This document shows positions 37,924 through 45,338 of a DNA stretch of 63,094 nucleotides, in pieces. The DNA is taken from contig CAKRWT010000011.1 of NCBI GenBank assembly GCA_934418125.1, forward strand, positions 1-63,094, read 5' to 3'. How positions within the stretch are numbered: position 1 is the stretch's first letter; every line of letters starts with the position of its first letter. The DNA comes from an uncultured Lachnospiraceae bacterium (GTDB taxonomy: Bacteria > Bacillota > Clostridia > Lachnospirales > Lachnospiraceae). The notes below the pieces were generated by a model. That model was given only the letters and a program-made list of their open reading frames with translations, did not search any database and had not been told where the DNA came from. A program made the position numbers and the translations under genes.

Positions 37924-39672
37924 CTAAAAACATATTATTGTATTGTTCATATCAATGGCACGGATATAATCCATTGATTTTGAAATCTTTTTCACAAGCT
38001 CTATTCCGTGAATATCAAACTGTTCACTGTCATAGCTGTATTCCAACGGATTAAAGTTTACACCGTTGTCCCTTATTCTTAACCTGCAGATGTCATCTTC
38101 CAGGCAAAGATTGATGTCTATCCAGTTGGAAGTTTTTCCACCAAATTTAATAATGTTTACCGTCATTTCTTCTGCACATACGGCAGCCAGATTCGCTTTC
38201 TTTCCGGATACCCCTTTTTCCTTGCAGAACTCCATGATTTTCCGGTTCACATTCTGGGCTTCCTCCATAGTACTTTTAATGGAAAAATCCAGATTGGTTC
38301 CAGGATTTTTATCCGGGACAATATAAAAGGTAGATTTTTTGTATTTGATTTTTCTGAAAATCCAGGCTGCGATTACCGTTATAATCTCTGTAGCCACAAA
38401 CCCTGCCGCAATTCCATTGATACCGATTCCGTCAATCTGTTTCCAGATATAAATTCCCGCGAATGTTGCCGGCAAAACTGCCACTGCATTTTCCAGAAAC
38501 GTAACAAAGCTTGCAATCGCCGTCTCTTCGATAGATTCATAATAGCTGACGATAAATTTATTCCAGAGATACGGTGCCACACATAAGGCGAAAATACGCA
38601 GTGCAAAAACCATCTGGCTGCCCAGCTCCCCACCGCCACTTCCAAACAGAATCGTAATCTGTTCGGTAAAGAGCAAGATGAAAACAAATATGAATGCCAG
38701 CATGATGTAACTGTATTTAAGCATTTTCTTACAGAGGACACGGATACCTATATAATCCTTCTCCCCAAACAGGATTCCTGCCACATTGGGAATAACACCA
38801 ATAATTCCACCGGTAAGCATTTCCACAATCAGGAGGACATTATCACAGACCGTAAATACTGCCATTCCTTCCTCGCCAATCTGATTCATAATAATCGTAT
38901 TTAAGCCAAGCACTTTTATAAAATTCGTTGCCATGAAAACAAGCATAGGCACCCCTGCCACAACTGCTTCCCTGATAATTACAAAATCCCGTGCTTTCAG
39001 CAGGATGAATTGGATATTCCGTTTATCAGAACGAATATAAACCACGAAGACTCCCATTGCAAACAGAAAGCCAAGTACAGTTGATAAAGACGCGCCTGTG
39101 ATTCCAAGCGGCGTAAATCTGAGGAATATGTAATCGAGTATAAGATTTATTACATTTGCTAAGATAAGATAGATAGACGCAAGCTCCGGATGATTCTCCA
39201 CCCCAAGATAATTTACCATCATAAGACCAATCCCGATGACCGGCGCACCAAGCATGCTGACACGAATATAATCCCTTGTATAATCTGCCAGGGCACCGCC
39301 ACCGGGTACGAGAAGCTTGGCAATCGGTGCTGCGGTTGGAAACGCACAGATGGAAAAAAGCAGACCAACGGCAAGTGTTACCAGAAAAGTAGCGGAAAAC
39401 AATTTGGAAGCACTTTCCTTATCGCGTTTCCCAAGCATATTGCCCACGGCTATGGAACCACCTATTCCAAGACAGTAACCGGTAAGCTGAATAATCGTTT
39501 CAACCGGAAGGCTCATGGTAACCGCAGACATTGCTTCTACACCGATAAAATTACTGACAAAAATCGTATCCACAATGTTTCCCAGCTGAAGTGCCAGCGA
39601 CATCATAATGCCTGGAATAATATACTTATTTAGTTTCGCATTTAACAACCTGTTATTTCTCTTATCCGTCAT
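37924..39672 (-). CDS. MATE exporter fused to a C-terminal RsbW-like ATPase domain
   Basis: A 582-residue protein. Twelve membrane helices of a MATE transporter cover about residues 15-430 (GIMMSLALQLGNIVDTIFVS, then ENHPELASIY). A linker leads to a cytoplasmic GHKL domain (about 455-582) with N box CAEEMTVNIIKFGGKTSNWI and a G box RDNGVNFNPLEYS. The last G box is minimal (HGIELVKK). I place the start at 39672 (GGGG five bases upstream); a longer frame runs through a repeat. It is the first gene of the NRPS operon (18 bases before the synthetase), so it probably exports the peptide. The fused ATPase domain suggests control of export by a STAS or anti-sigma-type partner. Confidence 0.88.
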   Translation of the reverse strand: MTDKRNNRLLNAKLNKYIIPGIMMSLALQLGNIVDTIFVSNFIGVEAMSAVTMSLPVETIIQLTGYCLGIGGSIAVGNMLGKRDKESASKLFSATFLVTLAVGLLFSICAFPTAAPIAKLLVPGGGALADYTRDYIRVSMLGAPVIGIGLMMVNYLGVENHPELASIYLILANVINLILDYIFLRFTPLGITGASLSTVLGFLFAMGVFVVYIRSDKRNIQFILLKARDFVIIREAVVAGVPMLVFMATNFIKVLGLNTIIMNQIGEEGMAVFTVCDNVLLIVEMLTGGIIGVIPNVAGILFGEKDYIGIRVLCKKMLKYSYIMLAFIFVFILLFTEQITILFGSGGGELGSQMVFALRIFALCVAPYLWNKFIVSYYESIEETAIASFVTFLENAVAVLPATFAGIYIWKQIDGIGINGIAAGFVATEIITVIAAWIFRKIKYKKSTFYIVPDKNPGTNLDFSIKSTMEEAQNVNRKIMEFCKEKGVSGKKANLAAVCAEEMTVNIIKFGGKTSNWIDINLCLEDDICRLRIRDNGVNFNPLEYSYDSEQFDIHGIELVKKISKSMDYIRAIDMNNTIICF

Positions 39673-39681
39673 TTTATCCCC

Positions 39682-39712
39682 ATTTCTGCGCACGCTCTTT
39701 GCGCATGCCGAG
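39682..39712. repeat. Dispersed repeat copy A (TGCGCA hairpin) before the MATE-NRPS operon
   Basis: The forward sequence TTTCTGCGCACGCTCTTTGC and the following GCATGCCGAG are nearly repeated at 52501-52530, and a shortened copy lies at 52535-52560. The core folds as TGCGCA-loop-TGCGCA. Both full copies end just before the ribosome binding site of a minus-strand membrane-protein gene. Confidence 0.6.
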
Positions 39713-39845
39713 TTTGTGTCAAGTGTACGCAGACACAAATCTCGTGTGTGAAAAATCTTTCCTATATGGATTTTTCACACTATCCCCTTTACCTGATAGA
39801 ACATGAACTATAACTTTTCAAGTTACTATATTAATTTACAATTTA
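39687..39845 (-). promoter_or_regulatory. Leader of the NRPS operon with three stacked inverted repeats
   Basis: Upstream of the exporter-synthetase operon the minus strand carries three hairpins in a row. The first is 12 base pairs (39746-39757 with 39769-39780; loop 11). The second is TTTGTGTC/GACACAAA (39713-39720 with 39732-39739). The third is TGCGCA/TGCGCA (39687-39692 with 39700-39705). A TTGAAA box (39822-39817) with 17-base spacing to TATCAG (39799-39794 region) could be the promoter. A TAACTT-TTC-AAGTTA dyad (39811-39825) overlaps it and may be an operator. No long T runs follow the hairpins, so they look like leader structures rather than terminators. Exact promoter uncertain. Confidence 0.45.
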
Positions 39846-39849
39846 GCAT

Positions 39850-39890
39850 AAAAAAGCCTATATTTCAAGCATGGAGCAAGAAATACAGGC
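39850..39890 (-). terminator. Terminator after alpha/beta hydrolase gene
   Basis: On the minus strand GCCTGTATTTC (39890-39880) pairs with GAAATATAGGC (39866-39856) with one G-U pair and is followed by six Ts (39855-39850). It isolates the NRPS operon from the hydrolase upstream. Confidence 0.85.
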
Positions 39891-39922
39891 GTATAGAATC
39901 CAACAAAACCCGGAAGCTTATT

Positions 39923-40675
39923 TTACTGTAATTGGGAAATCATTTCCACAAACAACTCCGGTTTCAGCAAAACCAAGCCCGCATGTCCCAGACTGGGCAG
40001 TACCTCAAACTGTGTCTGTGGGAAATTGCGTTTCATATAAGCAATATCCAGTTTTCTTTCTTTTTCCTCTTCCTGCGCATACCAATAATGAATACAGGTA
40101 TTGACCTTCGGAACCGGTACAGGGACTTTATAGTTATTGCACGAATCAAACGTCCTCCATATCGTTTTCCTGCTGCAATGTCTCAGCACCTCTGCTATAT
40201 ATTGCAGGTCTTCCTTTGTATAGTCATCTGTTGCAAATGCCTTTTCCAGTAATGCCACACCACCGGCTCTTCCTAACATCATCATAAGATAATCCTTCAG
40301 CGCAATAAAACGTGTGGCAATCCACGGCAACTGGTAAGGGGTAATACCACCGTCCATAATACAATGTCTGATTTTAATCAGTTGCCCCAGCGTTACCATA
40401 AGTGCTATAGAACCTCCCATGGAACAACCATACACCGCATACAGTTCCGTGTATCCTTCTGCTTTCAGCCAGGTATTTAATTCCAAGGCAATATACTCCA
40501 CACTGGTAAAATCACTGTCATTTTCAAAGTCATAACCGGGCAGTGCCGGAACCAGCAGGTGATACTTCCTTTCCAGCAGTGGAATGACATTTTCAAAATA
40601 ATCCCACTTCACAACAGATGGATGAATCAACAAAATGGTTTCTTTCTTTTCTTTCCCAAATTCATGGATTTTCAT
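39923..40675 (-). CDS. Alpha/beta hydrolase
   Basis: A 250-residue hydrolase with nucleophile motif VYGCSMGGSIAL (Ser85), an oxyanion segment LLIHPSVV in place of the common HG motif, and a late histidine in LPSLGHAGLVL. I chose the ATG at 40675 (AGGAG seven bases upstream) rather than one 18 bases earlier that precedes the binding site. It lies 70 bases after another hydrolase gene. A terminator separates it from the NRPS operon, so a role as a tailoring enzyme is possible but not supported by transcription. Substrate unknown. Confidence 0.82.
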   Translation of the reverse strand: MKIHEFGKEKKETILLIHPSVVKWDYFENVIPLLERKYHLLVPALPGYDFENDSDFTSVEYIALELNTWLKAEGYTELYAVYGCSMGGSIALMVTLGQLIKIRHCIMDGGITPYQLPWIATRFIALKDYLMMMLGRAGGVALLEKAFATDDYTKEDLQYIAEVLRHCSRKTIWRTFDSCNNYKVPVPVPKVNTCIHYWYAQEEEKERKLDIAYMKRNFPQTQFEVLPSLGHAGLVLLKPELFVEMISQLQ

Positions 40676-40745
40676 TACGGTACTCCTTTTCATAAGTTTC
40701 AGGCTGTTACTTCCTTATGGACATTTTTCAGTAAGAAAAAAGTGC

Positions 40746-41654
40746 TTACCGAATCCAGTCGATAACTTCCCGCTCCGTCTGCTCAAAATACTCCATATTT
40801 TCTTTTCGGTACTTGCCAAAGGTTTTATACATAAGCCCAATCAATGGAAGCATCCGGTACAATTTCTTCTCCCTTTGTTTATTCGGCAGCAAACCGTTCA
40901 AATGGCTTCCGCGTGGGTAGACAATTACCTTTACCTCTTTTTCATAGGACAAATCCTTTAAATATTTTTCTAATGCCCTTACGGAGTACTCTGCCGGCCA
41001 CGCCTCATCTTCCTCCCCGGCTATCAGTAAAATCCTTGCATTGGTTTTTTCCAAGTGCAGCCACGCTGCCTGCTCAGCCACCTTGTTTTGATAAGCATTG
41101 TAATAGGCAACCCACATCCCCGTAACACGATGTCTGGCACTAGGATGGTTATAGTATTTTGATACCTTTATCCTGGTAAAATCGGTAGGGACGAAGGGAA
41201 TATCCTGTCCTCCAAAGGTTGCTATGCTCCTGCCGGTCATGGTCTTTTTATCCGGCATAGTCCCCTCAAAGGGCACATGGGTCGGGGACACCATAATCAG
41301 ATTCTCTATCCCGCCAATATACTGTGCCACCAGCACCGCAAAAATGGAGCCCATGGATTGTCCATACACACTGATATGTTCTATTTTCTTCGTCTTTTTC
41401 AGATAATCCACTGCCGGGATAAACATTTCCAAAGGGATTCTGTCTACGCCCTCCGGCAGTCCTTCGGCTCCATACAGCGAAACCGCTAATCCTGTGATTC
41501 CATAATCTGCAAACTTTTCTGCAAATTTAATTCCAGGAAGTAAGCTTTGCTCGCCTCCCATAATCACAATAACTGCTTTTTCACTTCCCCCATCCGGCTC
41601 TGCCAGATGCCCTACGAAACCATGCTCTTTCCAGTTAAAATCTTCGTGCTTCAT
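40746..41654 (-). CDS. BAAT/acyl-CoA thioesterase C-terminal-like hydrolase
   Basis: A 302-residue alpha/beta hydrolase of the BAAT_C type (bile acid-CoA:amino acid N-acyltransferase / acyl-CoA thioester hydrolase C-terminal domain). The nucleophile elbow is VYGQSMGSIFAVLVAQ (Ser100). The acidic residue probably lies in GEEDEAWPAEY and the histidine in YPRGSHLNGLLPNKQREKKL. The N-terminal BAAT beta-sandwich is absent, as in other short bacterial members. In this class Ser instead of Cys favours hydrolysis. Substrate unknown; acyl thioesters or esters are likely. Confidence 0.75.
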   Translation of the reverse strand: MKHEDFNWKEHGFVGHLAEPDGGSEKAVIVIMGGEQSLLPGIKFAEKFADYGITGLAVSLYGAEGLPEGVDRIPLEMFIPAVDYLKKTKKIEHISVYGQSMGSIFAVLVAQYIGGIENLIMVSPTHVPFEGTMPDKKTMTGRSIATFGGQDIPFVPTDFTRIKVSKYYNHPSARHRVTGMWVAYYNAYQNKVAEQAAWLHLEKTNARILLIAGEEDEAWPAEYSVRALEKYLKDLSYEKEVKVIVYPRGSHLNGLLPNKQREKKLYRMLPLIGLMYKTFGKYRKENMEYFEQTEREVIDWIR

Positions 41655-41775
41655 GCCATTTCTATTCTATTATCAGTTCAATTCTTCCGTCCTGATTTTC
41701 TTTATTATAAACATGCTTTATTGTATCATAGATTGTTTATTTCAGAAATTGCTTTTTCTGAAAACGATGAAAAGA

Positions 41776-41808
41776 AAGCCTCCAAATCTTTGAAAGACTT
41801 GGAGGCTT
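41776..41808 (-). terminator. Terminator after toxin gene
   Basis: AAGCCTCCAA (41776-41785) pairs with TTGGAGGCTT (41799-41808). The inner TCTTT/AAAGA extends the stem. On the minus strand TTTCTTTTC follows. Confidence 0.8.
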
Positions 41809-41820
41809 GATTTCTATTAT

Positions 41821-42135
41821 TTATCTTTTAAATAAACTTTGCCAATCCACTCTATTATACAAAACTCTGATTATGTACACTACATCATTTTGCATATCAT
41901 AATAATAGAAAATGTTGTAGTTATCAAAGTGTGTCATTCGTAGACCAACACTTCTTAAAAGTTCATCGTCTACCAGTGGATGACTCGTTGGATATTCACT
42001 TAACTTTTCAACGGCATCTAATATGCCATCGGATATTCTCTGAGCTGCTTGATAATTGCAGAGGTCAACGAAGATATAGTATTCTATATCCAGCAAATCA
42101 TATTCTGCCGGTTCAGTAAATACTACACTAGCCAC
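41821..42135 (-). CDS. ParE/RelE-family toxin
   Basis: A 104-residue member of the RelE/ParE toxin superfamily: TEPAEYDLLDIEYYIFVDL at the start, a conserved central SEYPTSHPLV, LRMTHFDNYNIFYYYD, and a C-terminal VVYIIRVLYNRVDW. It uses a GTG start that overlaps the antitoxin stop by eight bases (GTGGCTAG), with AGGAG eight bases upstream. ParE-type proteins poison gyrase and RelE-type cleave mRNA; the RVLYNR ending favours the ParE-like side. A terminator follows. Confidence 0.88.
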   Translation of the reverse strand: MASVVFTEPAEYDLLDIEYYIFVDLCNYQAAQRISDGILDAVEKLSEYPTSHPLVDDELLRSVGLRMTHFDNYNIFYYYDMQNDVVYIIRVLYNRVDWQSLFKR

Positions 42136-42292
42136 GTTCTTCTCTCCTCTTTTTCAATTTTTCTCTTACTTCATCGATTGTACTGGTTCTGCCATCCTGC
42201 ATTGCTTTATAGCCTTCCCCAATCAAACGATAAAATTCCAGTTTTGTAGTATCCGCCGGTTCAATTACATGTTGTGTATTTGCTGCTAACAT
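42128..42292 (-). CDS. Antitoxin of the ParE/RelE pair (54 aa)
   Basis: A short ORF immediately upstream of and overlapping the toxin. It starts MLAANTQHVIEPADTTKLEF and ends with a charged helix TSTIDEVREKLKKRREERG. Its size, order (antitoxin first), eight-base overlap and basic tail are typical for a toxin-neutralising partner. AAAGGG lies nine bases before ATG. I recognise the GEGYKAMQDGRTSTIDEVR pattern from antitoxins in gut Clostridia; no classical DNA-binding fold is obvious in so short a protein. Confidence 0.82.
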   Translation of the reverse strand: MLAANTQHVIEPADTTKLEFYRLIGEGYKAMQDGRTSTIDEVREKLKKRREERG

Positions 42293-42316
42293 ACAATCAC
42301 ACCCTTTCCTAATTTT

Positions 42317-42345
42317 AATATATCATATTTCTTCGACCTCAACAA
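42317..42345 (-). promoter_or_regulatory. Promoter for the toxin-antitoxin operon
   Basis: On the minus strand TTGTTG (42345-42340), a 17-base spacer and TATATT (42322-42317) precede the antitoxin by 25 bases. Confidence 0.4.
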
Positions 42346-42408
42346 TCGTATCTTACTCAAATTCATTTTTAACTATAGTATATGCTGTAGAACGACAAAG
42401 CACCCATC

Positions 42409-44268
42409 CTACTGCTCTGCAATTTTCGCGGCTAATTCTTCTAAGTACATCCACCTGTCCATCTTTTCTTCCAGCCGCTTCTCTGCTTCCTCTTTTTCCG
42501 CCACCAGTTGATTCAATTTCACAAAATCGGTGGAAACAGTTGCCATCTCCTTATCAAGTGTTTCTATTTTTTCTTCCAGCACCGCAATATCACTTTCAAT
42601 CGTTTCATAATCTCTTTGTTCCTGATAGGTGAACTTTAACTTCTGGGGGCCACGGGTTCGCTGTCCCTTCTGTGCCTGTTGCGTATTCGTTTTTGATGCA
42701 TTTCCCGCTTTCTTTGCCTGTTCTGCTTCCTCTGCCTCTTTCTCTGCCAATTTCTTCAGGGAATAATCCGTATAGCCGCCTTCGTATTGTTTCAGCTTTC
42801 CGTCTCCCTCGAAGGCAAAAATACGTTTCATCGTTCTATCAAGAAAATAGCGGTCATGCGATACTGTGACAACGATGCCCTCGTAACGGTCAAGATAGTC
42901 CTCTAAAATTGTCAGCGTAGTTATGTCAAGATTGTTAGTCGGCTCATCCAACAAAATAAAGTTCGGGGAAGTCGCCAGTACCCGAAGCAAATTTAATCTC
43001 TTCTTTTCGCCACCAGACAGCTTTCCAATCGGACTGTATTGTTTTTCTGCGGGGAATAAGAAACGCTCTAATAAAACGGATGCAGACAGGACTCCGTCCA
43101 CAGTCTGGATATATTCTGCCGTATCTTTTACATAATCAATCACTCTCTGTTTCGGGTCCATATACGACAGGTCGATTTCATTTTTATCTTCACTTTTTTC
43201 TGAGGCAATTTCCTGCGCATAGTATCCCATTTTCACAGTCTGCCCAATAATAATCTGTCCGGAGTCCTGCGGAATAATGCCTGCAATCATTTTCATCAAC
43301 GTAGACTTTCCACAACCATTTGGTCCGATAAATCCAACTCTGTCCCCTTTTAAAAAGATATAGGAAAAATCATCAATCAGTTTTCTTTCCCCATAAGCCT
43401 TGCAAATGTTTTGGAGCTCCACAGTCGTTTTTCCCATTCTCGTAGAAATAGAACTCAATTCTACCTGTGAATCCTGCACCGGAGCCTGACGGTCTCTCAA
43501 CTCTTCATAACGTTGGATATGTGCTTTCTGTTTTGTAGAACGCGCCCTTGCTCCTCTACGTATCCATTCCAGTTCCACACGCAGAATCGACTGACGCTTC
43601 CGTTCACTGGCTGCTTCCATTTCCTGCCGCTGGGTTTTTAACTCCAGATATCCAGAATAATTCGTCTGATAACTGTAAATTTTTCCCTTGTCAATCTCCA
43701 CAATCCGGTTGCACACACTGTCCAGGAAGTACCGGTCATGCGTTACCATGATAAGTGCACCTCTCCACTTTTTCAGATAATCCTCCAACCAGTCTGCCAT
43801 GTCATTATCCAAATGGTTGGTAGGCTCATCCAACAGGAGAATATCTGCCGGCGAAAGAAGCACCGATATCAATGCCAGACGTTTTCTCTGTCCACCAGAT
43901 AACTGTCCTGCAGGCTGCATGAAATCTTTAATGCCAAGCCTGGTCATCATCGCCTTGGCATCACTCTCAATCGACCAGCGGTTCTCATCTGTCACATTTC
44001 CTTCCAGTACACATTCCAGACTGCTTTTTCCCGGTTCAAATTCCGGATGCTGTGGCAGATAACGCATTACCACATGGTTTGCAGTCGTGACGGTTCCCTC
44101 ATCTGTCTCCTCTTCCCCCATAATCATGCGCAGAAGAGTCGTCTTTCCTGTCCCATTGATACCAATGACACCGACCTTCTCCCCGTCCTGCAAGGAAAAC
44201 GCTGCCCCATCAAATAACTTTCTTTCGGTATAAACCTTCGTCAGGTTCTCTATATTAATCAAATTCAT
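42409..44268 (-). CDS. ABC-F family ATPase
   Basis: A soluble protein with two ABC ATPase domains and no membrane segment (619 residues), of the type that binds ribosomes. First site: GINGTGKTT, signature LSGGQRKRLALI, Walker B ILLLDEPTNHLD. An inter-domain linker with MEAASERKRQSILR follows. Second site: GPNGCGKST, LSGGEKKRLNLL, FILLDEPTNNLD. A charged C-terminal coiled coil (about 545-619) completes it, as in Uup-like members. Start at 44268: GAGG six bases upstream; an ATG 12 bases earlier overlaps that site. ABC-F proteins relieve ribosome stalling or give antibiotic resistance. It is next to ssrA/smpB, also stalling rescue. Confidence 0.92.
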   Translation of the reverse strand: MNLINIENLTKVYTERKLFDGAAFSLQDGEKVGVIGINGTGKTTLLRMIMGEEETDEGTVTTANHVVMRYLPQHPEFEPGKSSLECVLEGNVTDENRWSIESDAKAMMTRLGIKDFMQPAGQLSGGQRKRLALISVLLSPADILLLDEPTNHLDNDMADWLEDYLKKWRGALIMVTHDRYFLDSVCNRIVEIDKGKIYSYQTNYSGYLELKTQRQEMEAASERKRQSILRVELEWIRRGARARSTKQKAHIQRYEELRDRQAPVQDSQVELSSISTRMGKTTVELQNICKAYGERKLIDDFSYIFLKGDRVGFIGPNGCGKSTLMKMIAGIIPQDSGQIIIGQTVKMGYYAQEIASEKSEDKNEIDLSYMDPKQRVIDYVKDTAEYIQTVDGVLSASVLLERFLFPAEKQYSPIGKLSGGEKKRLNLLRVLATSPNFILLDEPTNNLDITTLTILEDYLDRYEGIVVTVSHDRYFLDRTMKRIFAFEGDGKLKQYEGGYTDYSLKKLAEKEAEEAEQAKKAGNASKTNTQQAQKGQRTRGPQKLKFTYQEQRDYETIESDIAVLEEKIETLDKEMATVSTDFVKLNQLVAEKEEAEKRLEEKMDRWMYLEELAAKIAEQ

Positions 44269-44362
44269 GTTAAGCCTCATTTCACTTTATTCTATCGTTC
44301 ATCATAGCTTGTTAAGCCGAGTATACCACCATCTTTGTCAAATTCATATCCGCATCATATCA

Positions 44363-44413
44363 TAAAAAGAACGACATTGTATATCACTTTCGTAATATAC
44401 AATGCCGTTCTTT
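44363..44413 (-). terminator. Terminator after ssrA
   Basis: A 19-base stem (44366-44384 with 44395-44413, one G-U pair) with a ten-base loop, followed on the minus strand by a T run. Confidence 0.88.
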
Positions 44414-44435
44414 CCTTCGACTCGTTTCATTTTAG

Positions 44436-44782
44436 TGGACCAGACGGGAGTCGAACCCGTGTCCAAAAGCCCATTCCCTGTCCTTCTACTATCATATTCT
44501 ATCATTGTGGAATACTCCTCATTCCCTTACACATCAGGAGGTAGACACCCCGCTGTGCTCAGTAGCCTCTGATACGCCCGCCGGGCAGAGGCGTCACCGG
44601 CGTCGTTTCCTACATAGTCGATGCCCGGTTCTTAATGTGTAGGTGCACTAAGGCGGACAGCTGCCATTAGGCAGCGTATGCTAAATTATCTTCAGCGTTT
44701 ATATTTAGATTCGCGATTTAACGCATCAGCCTGCGGATAGCTTCTCCAGCTGCAAGACCCCTGTCGAAACCTTGACTGGCCC
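44436..44782 (-). ncRNA. ssrA: Transfer-messenger RNA (tmRNA)
   Basis: The 5' end GGGCCAG pairs with CTGGTCC at the 3' end to form the tRNA-like acceptor stem, with one G-U pair. GGTTTCGACAGGGG follows the 5' end, and GGTTCGACTCCCGTC forms the T arm. The internal reading frame gives the tag ANLNINAEDNLAYAA followed by TAA; it ends in the protease-directing LAYAA type. CCA is not encoded after the discriminator base. smpB lies just upstream on the same strand. The ends are inferred from the acceptor stem. Confidence 0.95.
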
Positions 44783-44820
44783 ATATTATTTAGATGGACA
44801 TTTTGCCCATTTCTAATTAT

Positions 44821-44849
44821 AGTATAGCACATCTGTTCTTTTGAATCAA
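44821..44849 (-). promoter_or_regulatory. Promoter for ssrA
   Basis: On the minus strand TTGATT (44849-44844), a 17-base spacer and an extended -10 (TGCTATACT, core 44826-44821) lie about 40 bases before the mature tmRNA 5' end, leaving room for RNase P processing. It lies within the end of smpB and the short gap after it. Confidence 0.55.
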
Positions 44850-44860
44850 TGTTGCCTTTT

Positions 44861-45325
44861 CTACAGATTTTTAATTTTGAACTCCCGCTCATGTTCTCTG
44901 CGGATATCTTTCTTGGCAATATCCTGTCGCTTATCGTACAGTTTCTTACCTTTTGCCAGCCCTATCTCTACTTTGGCTCTTCCATCTTTAAAATACACCT
45001 GCAAGGGAACAATAGTATAACCCTGTTCTGTCATCTTTCCTGCCAGTTTGCGGATTTCCACTTTATGCAGCAGCAGTTTCCGCACACGCAACGGGTCTTT
45101 ATTAAAAATATTTCCCTTTTCGTAAGGACTGATATTCATGCCATATACAAAGGCTTCCCCATTTTCAATCCGGATAAACGCCTCTTTGATACTGCATTTT
45201 CCCATGCGAAGAGATTTTACTTCGGTTCCATGGAGGGCAATTCCCGCTTCATACTTTTCTTCAATGAAGAAATCATGGTATGCCTTTTTATTATTGGCAA
45301 CTAATTTCATTGCTTCTTTTGCCAT
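44861..45325 (-). CDS. smpB: SsrA-binding protein
   Basis: Binds tmRNA and delivers it to stalled ribosomes. Family signatures are [58 protein letters not shown] and the basic tail [19 protein letters not shown]. The start at 45325 (154 aa, usual length) has AAAGGTGA upstream; the frame stays open further back without a better site. It is 13 bases after rnr and directly upstream of ssrA, the common Firmicutes order. Confidence 0.97.
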   Translation of the reverse strand: MAKEAMKLVANNKKAYHDFFIEEKYEAGIALHGTEVKSLRMGKCSIKEAFIRIENGEAFVYGMNISPYEKGNIFNKDPLRVRKLLLHKVEIRKLAGKMTEQGYTIVPLQVYFKDGRAKVEIGLAKGKKLYDKRQDIAKKDIRREHEREFKIKNL

Positions 45326-45338
45326 GCTATCACCTTTC

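Noticed and set aside
44436..44782. Isolated tRNA-like gene suggested by GGTTCGACTCCCGTC
   Set aside because: It is the T arm of the tmRNA; no separate tRNA is present in the window.
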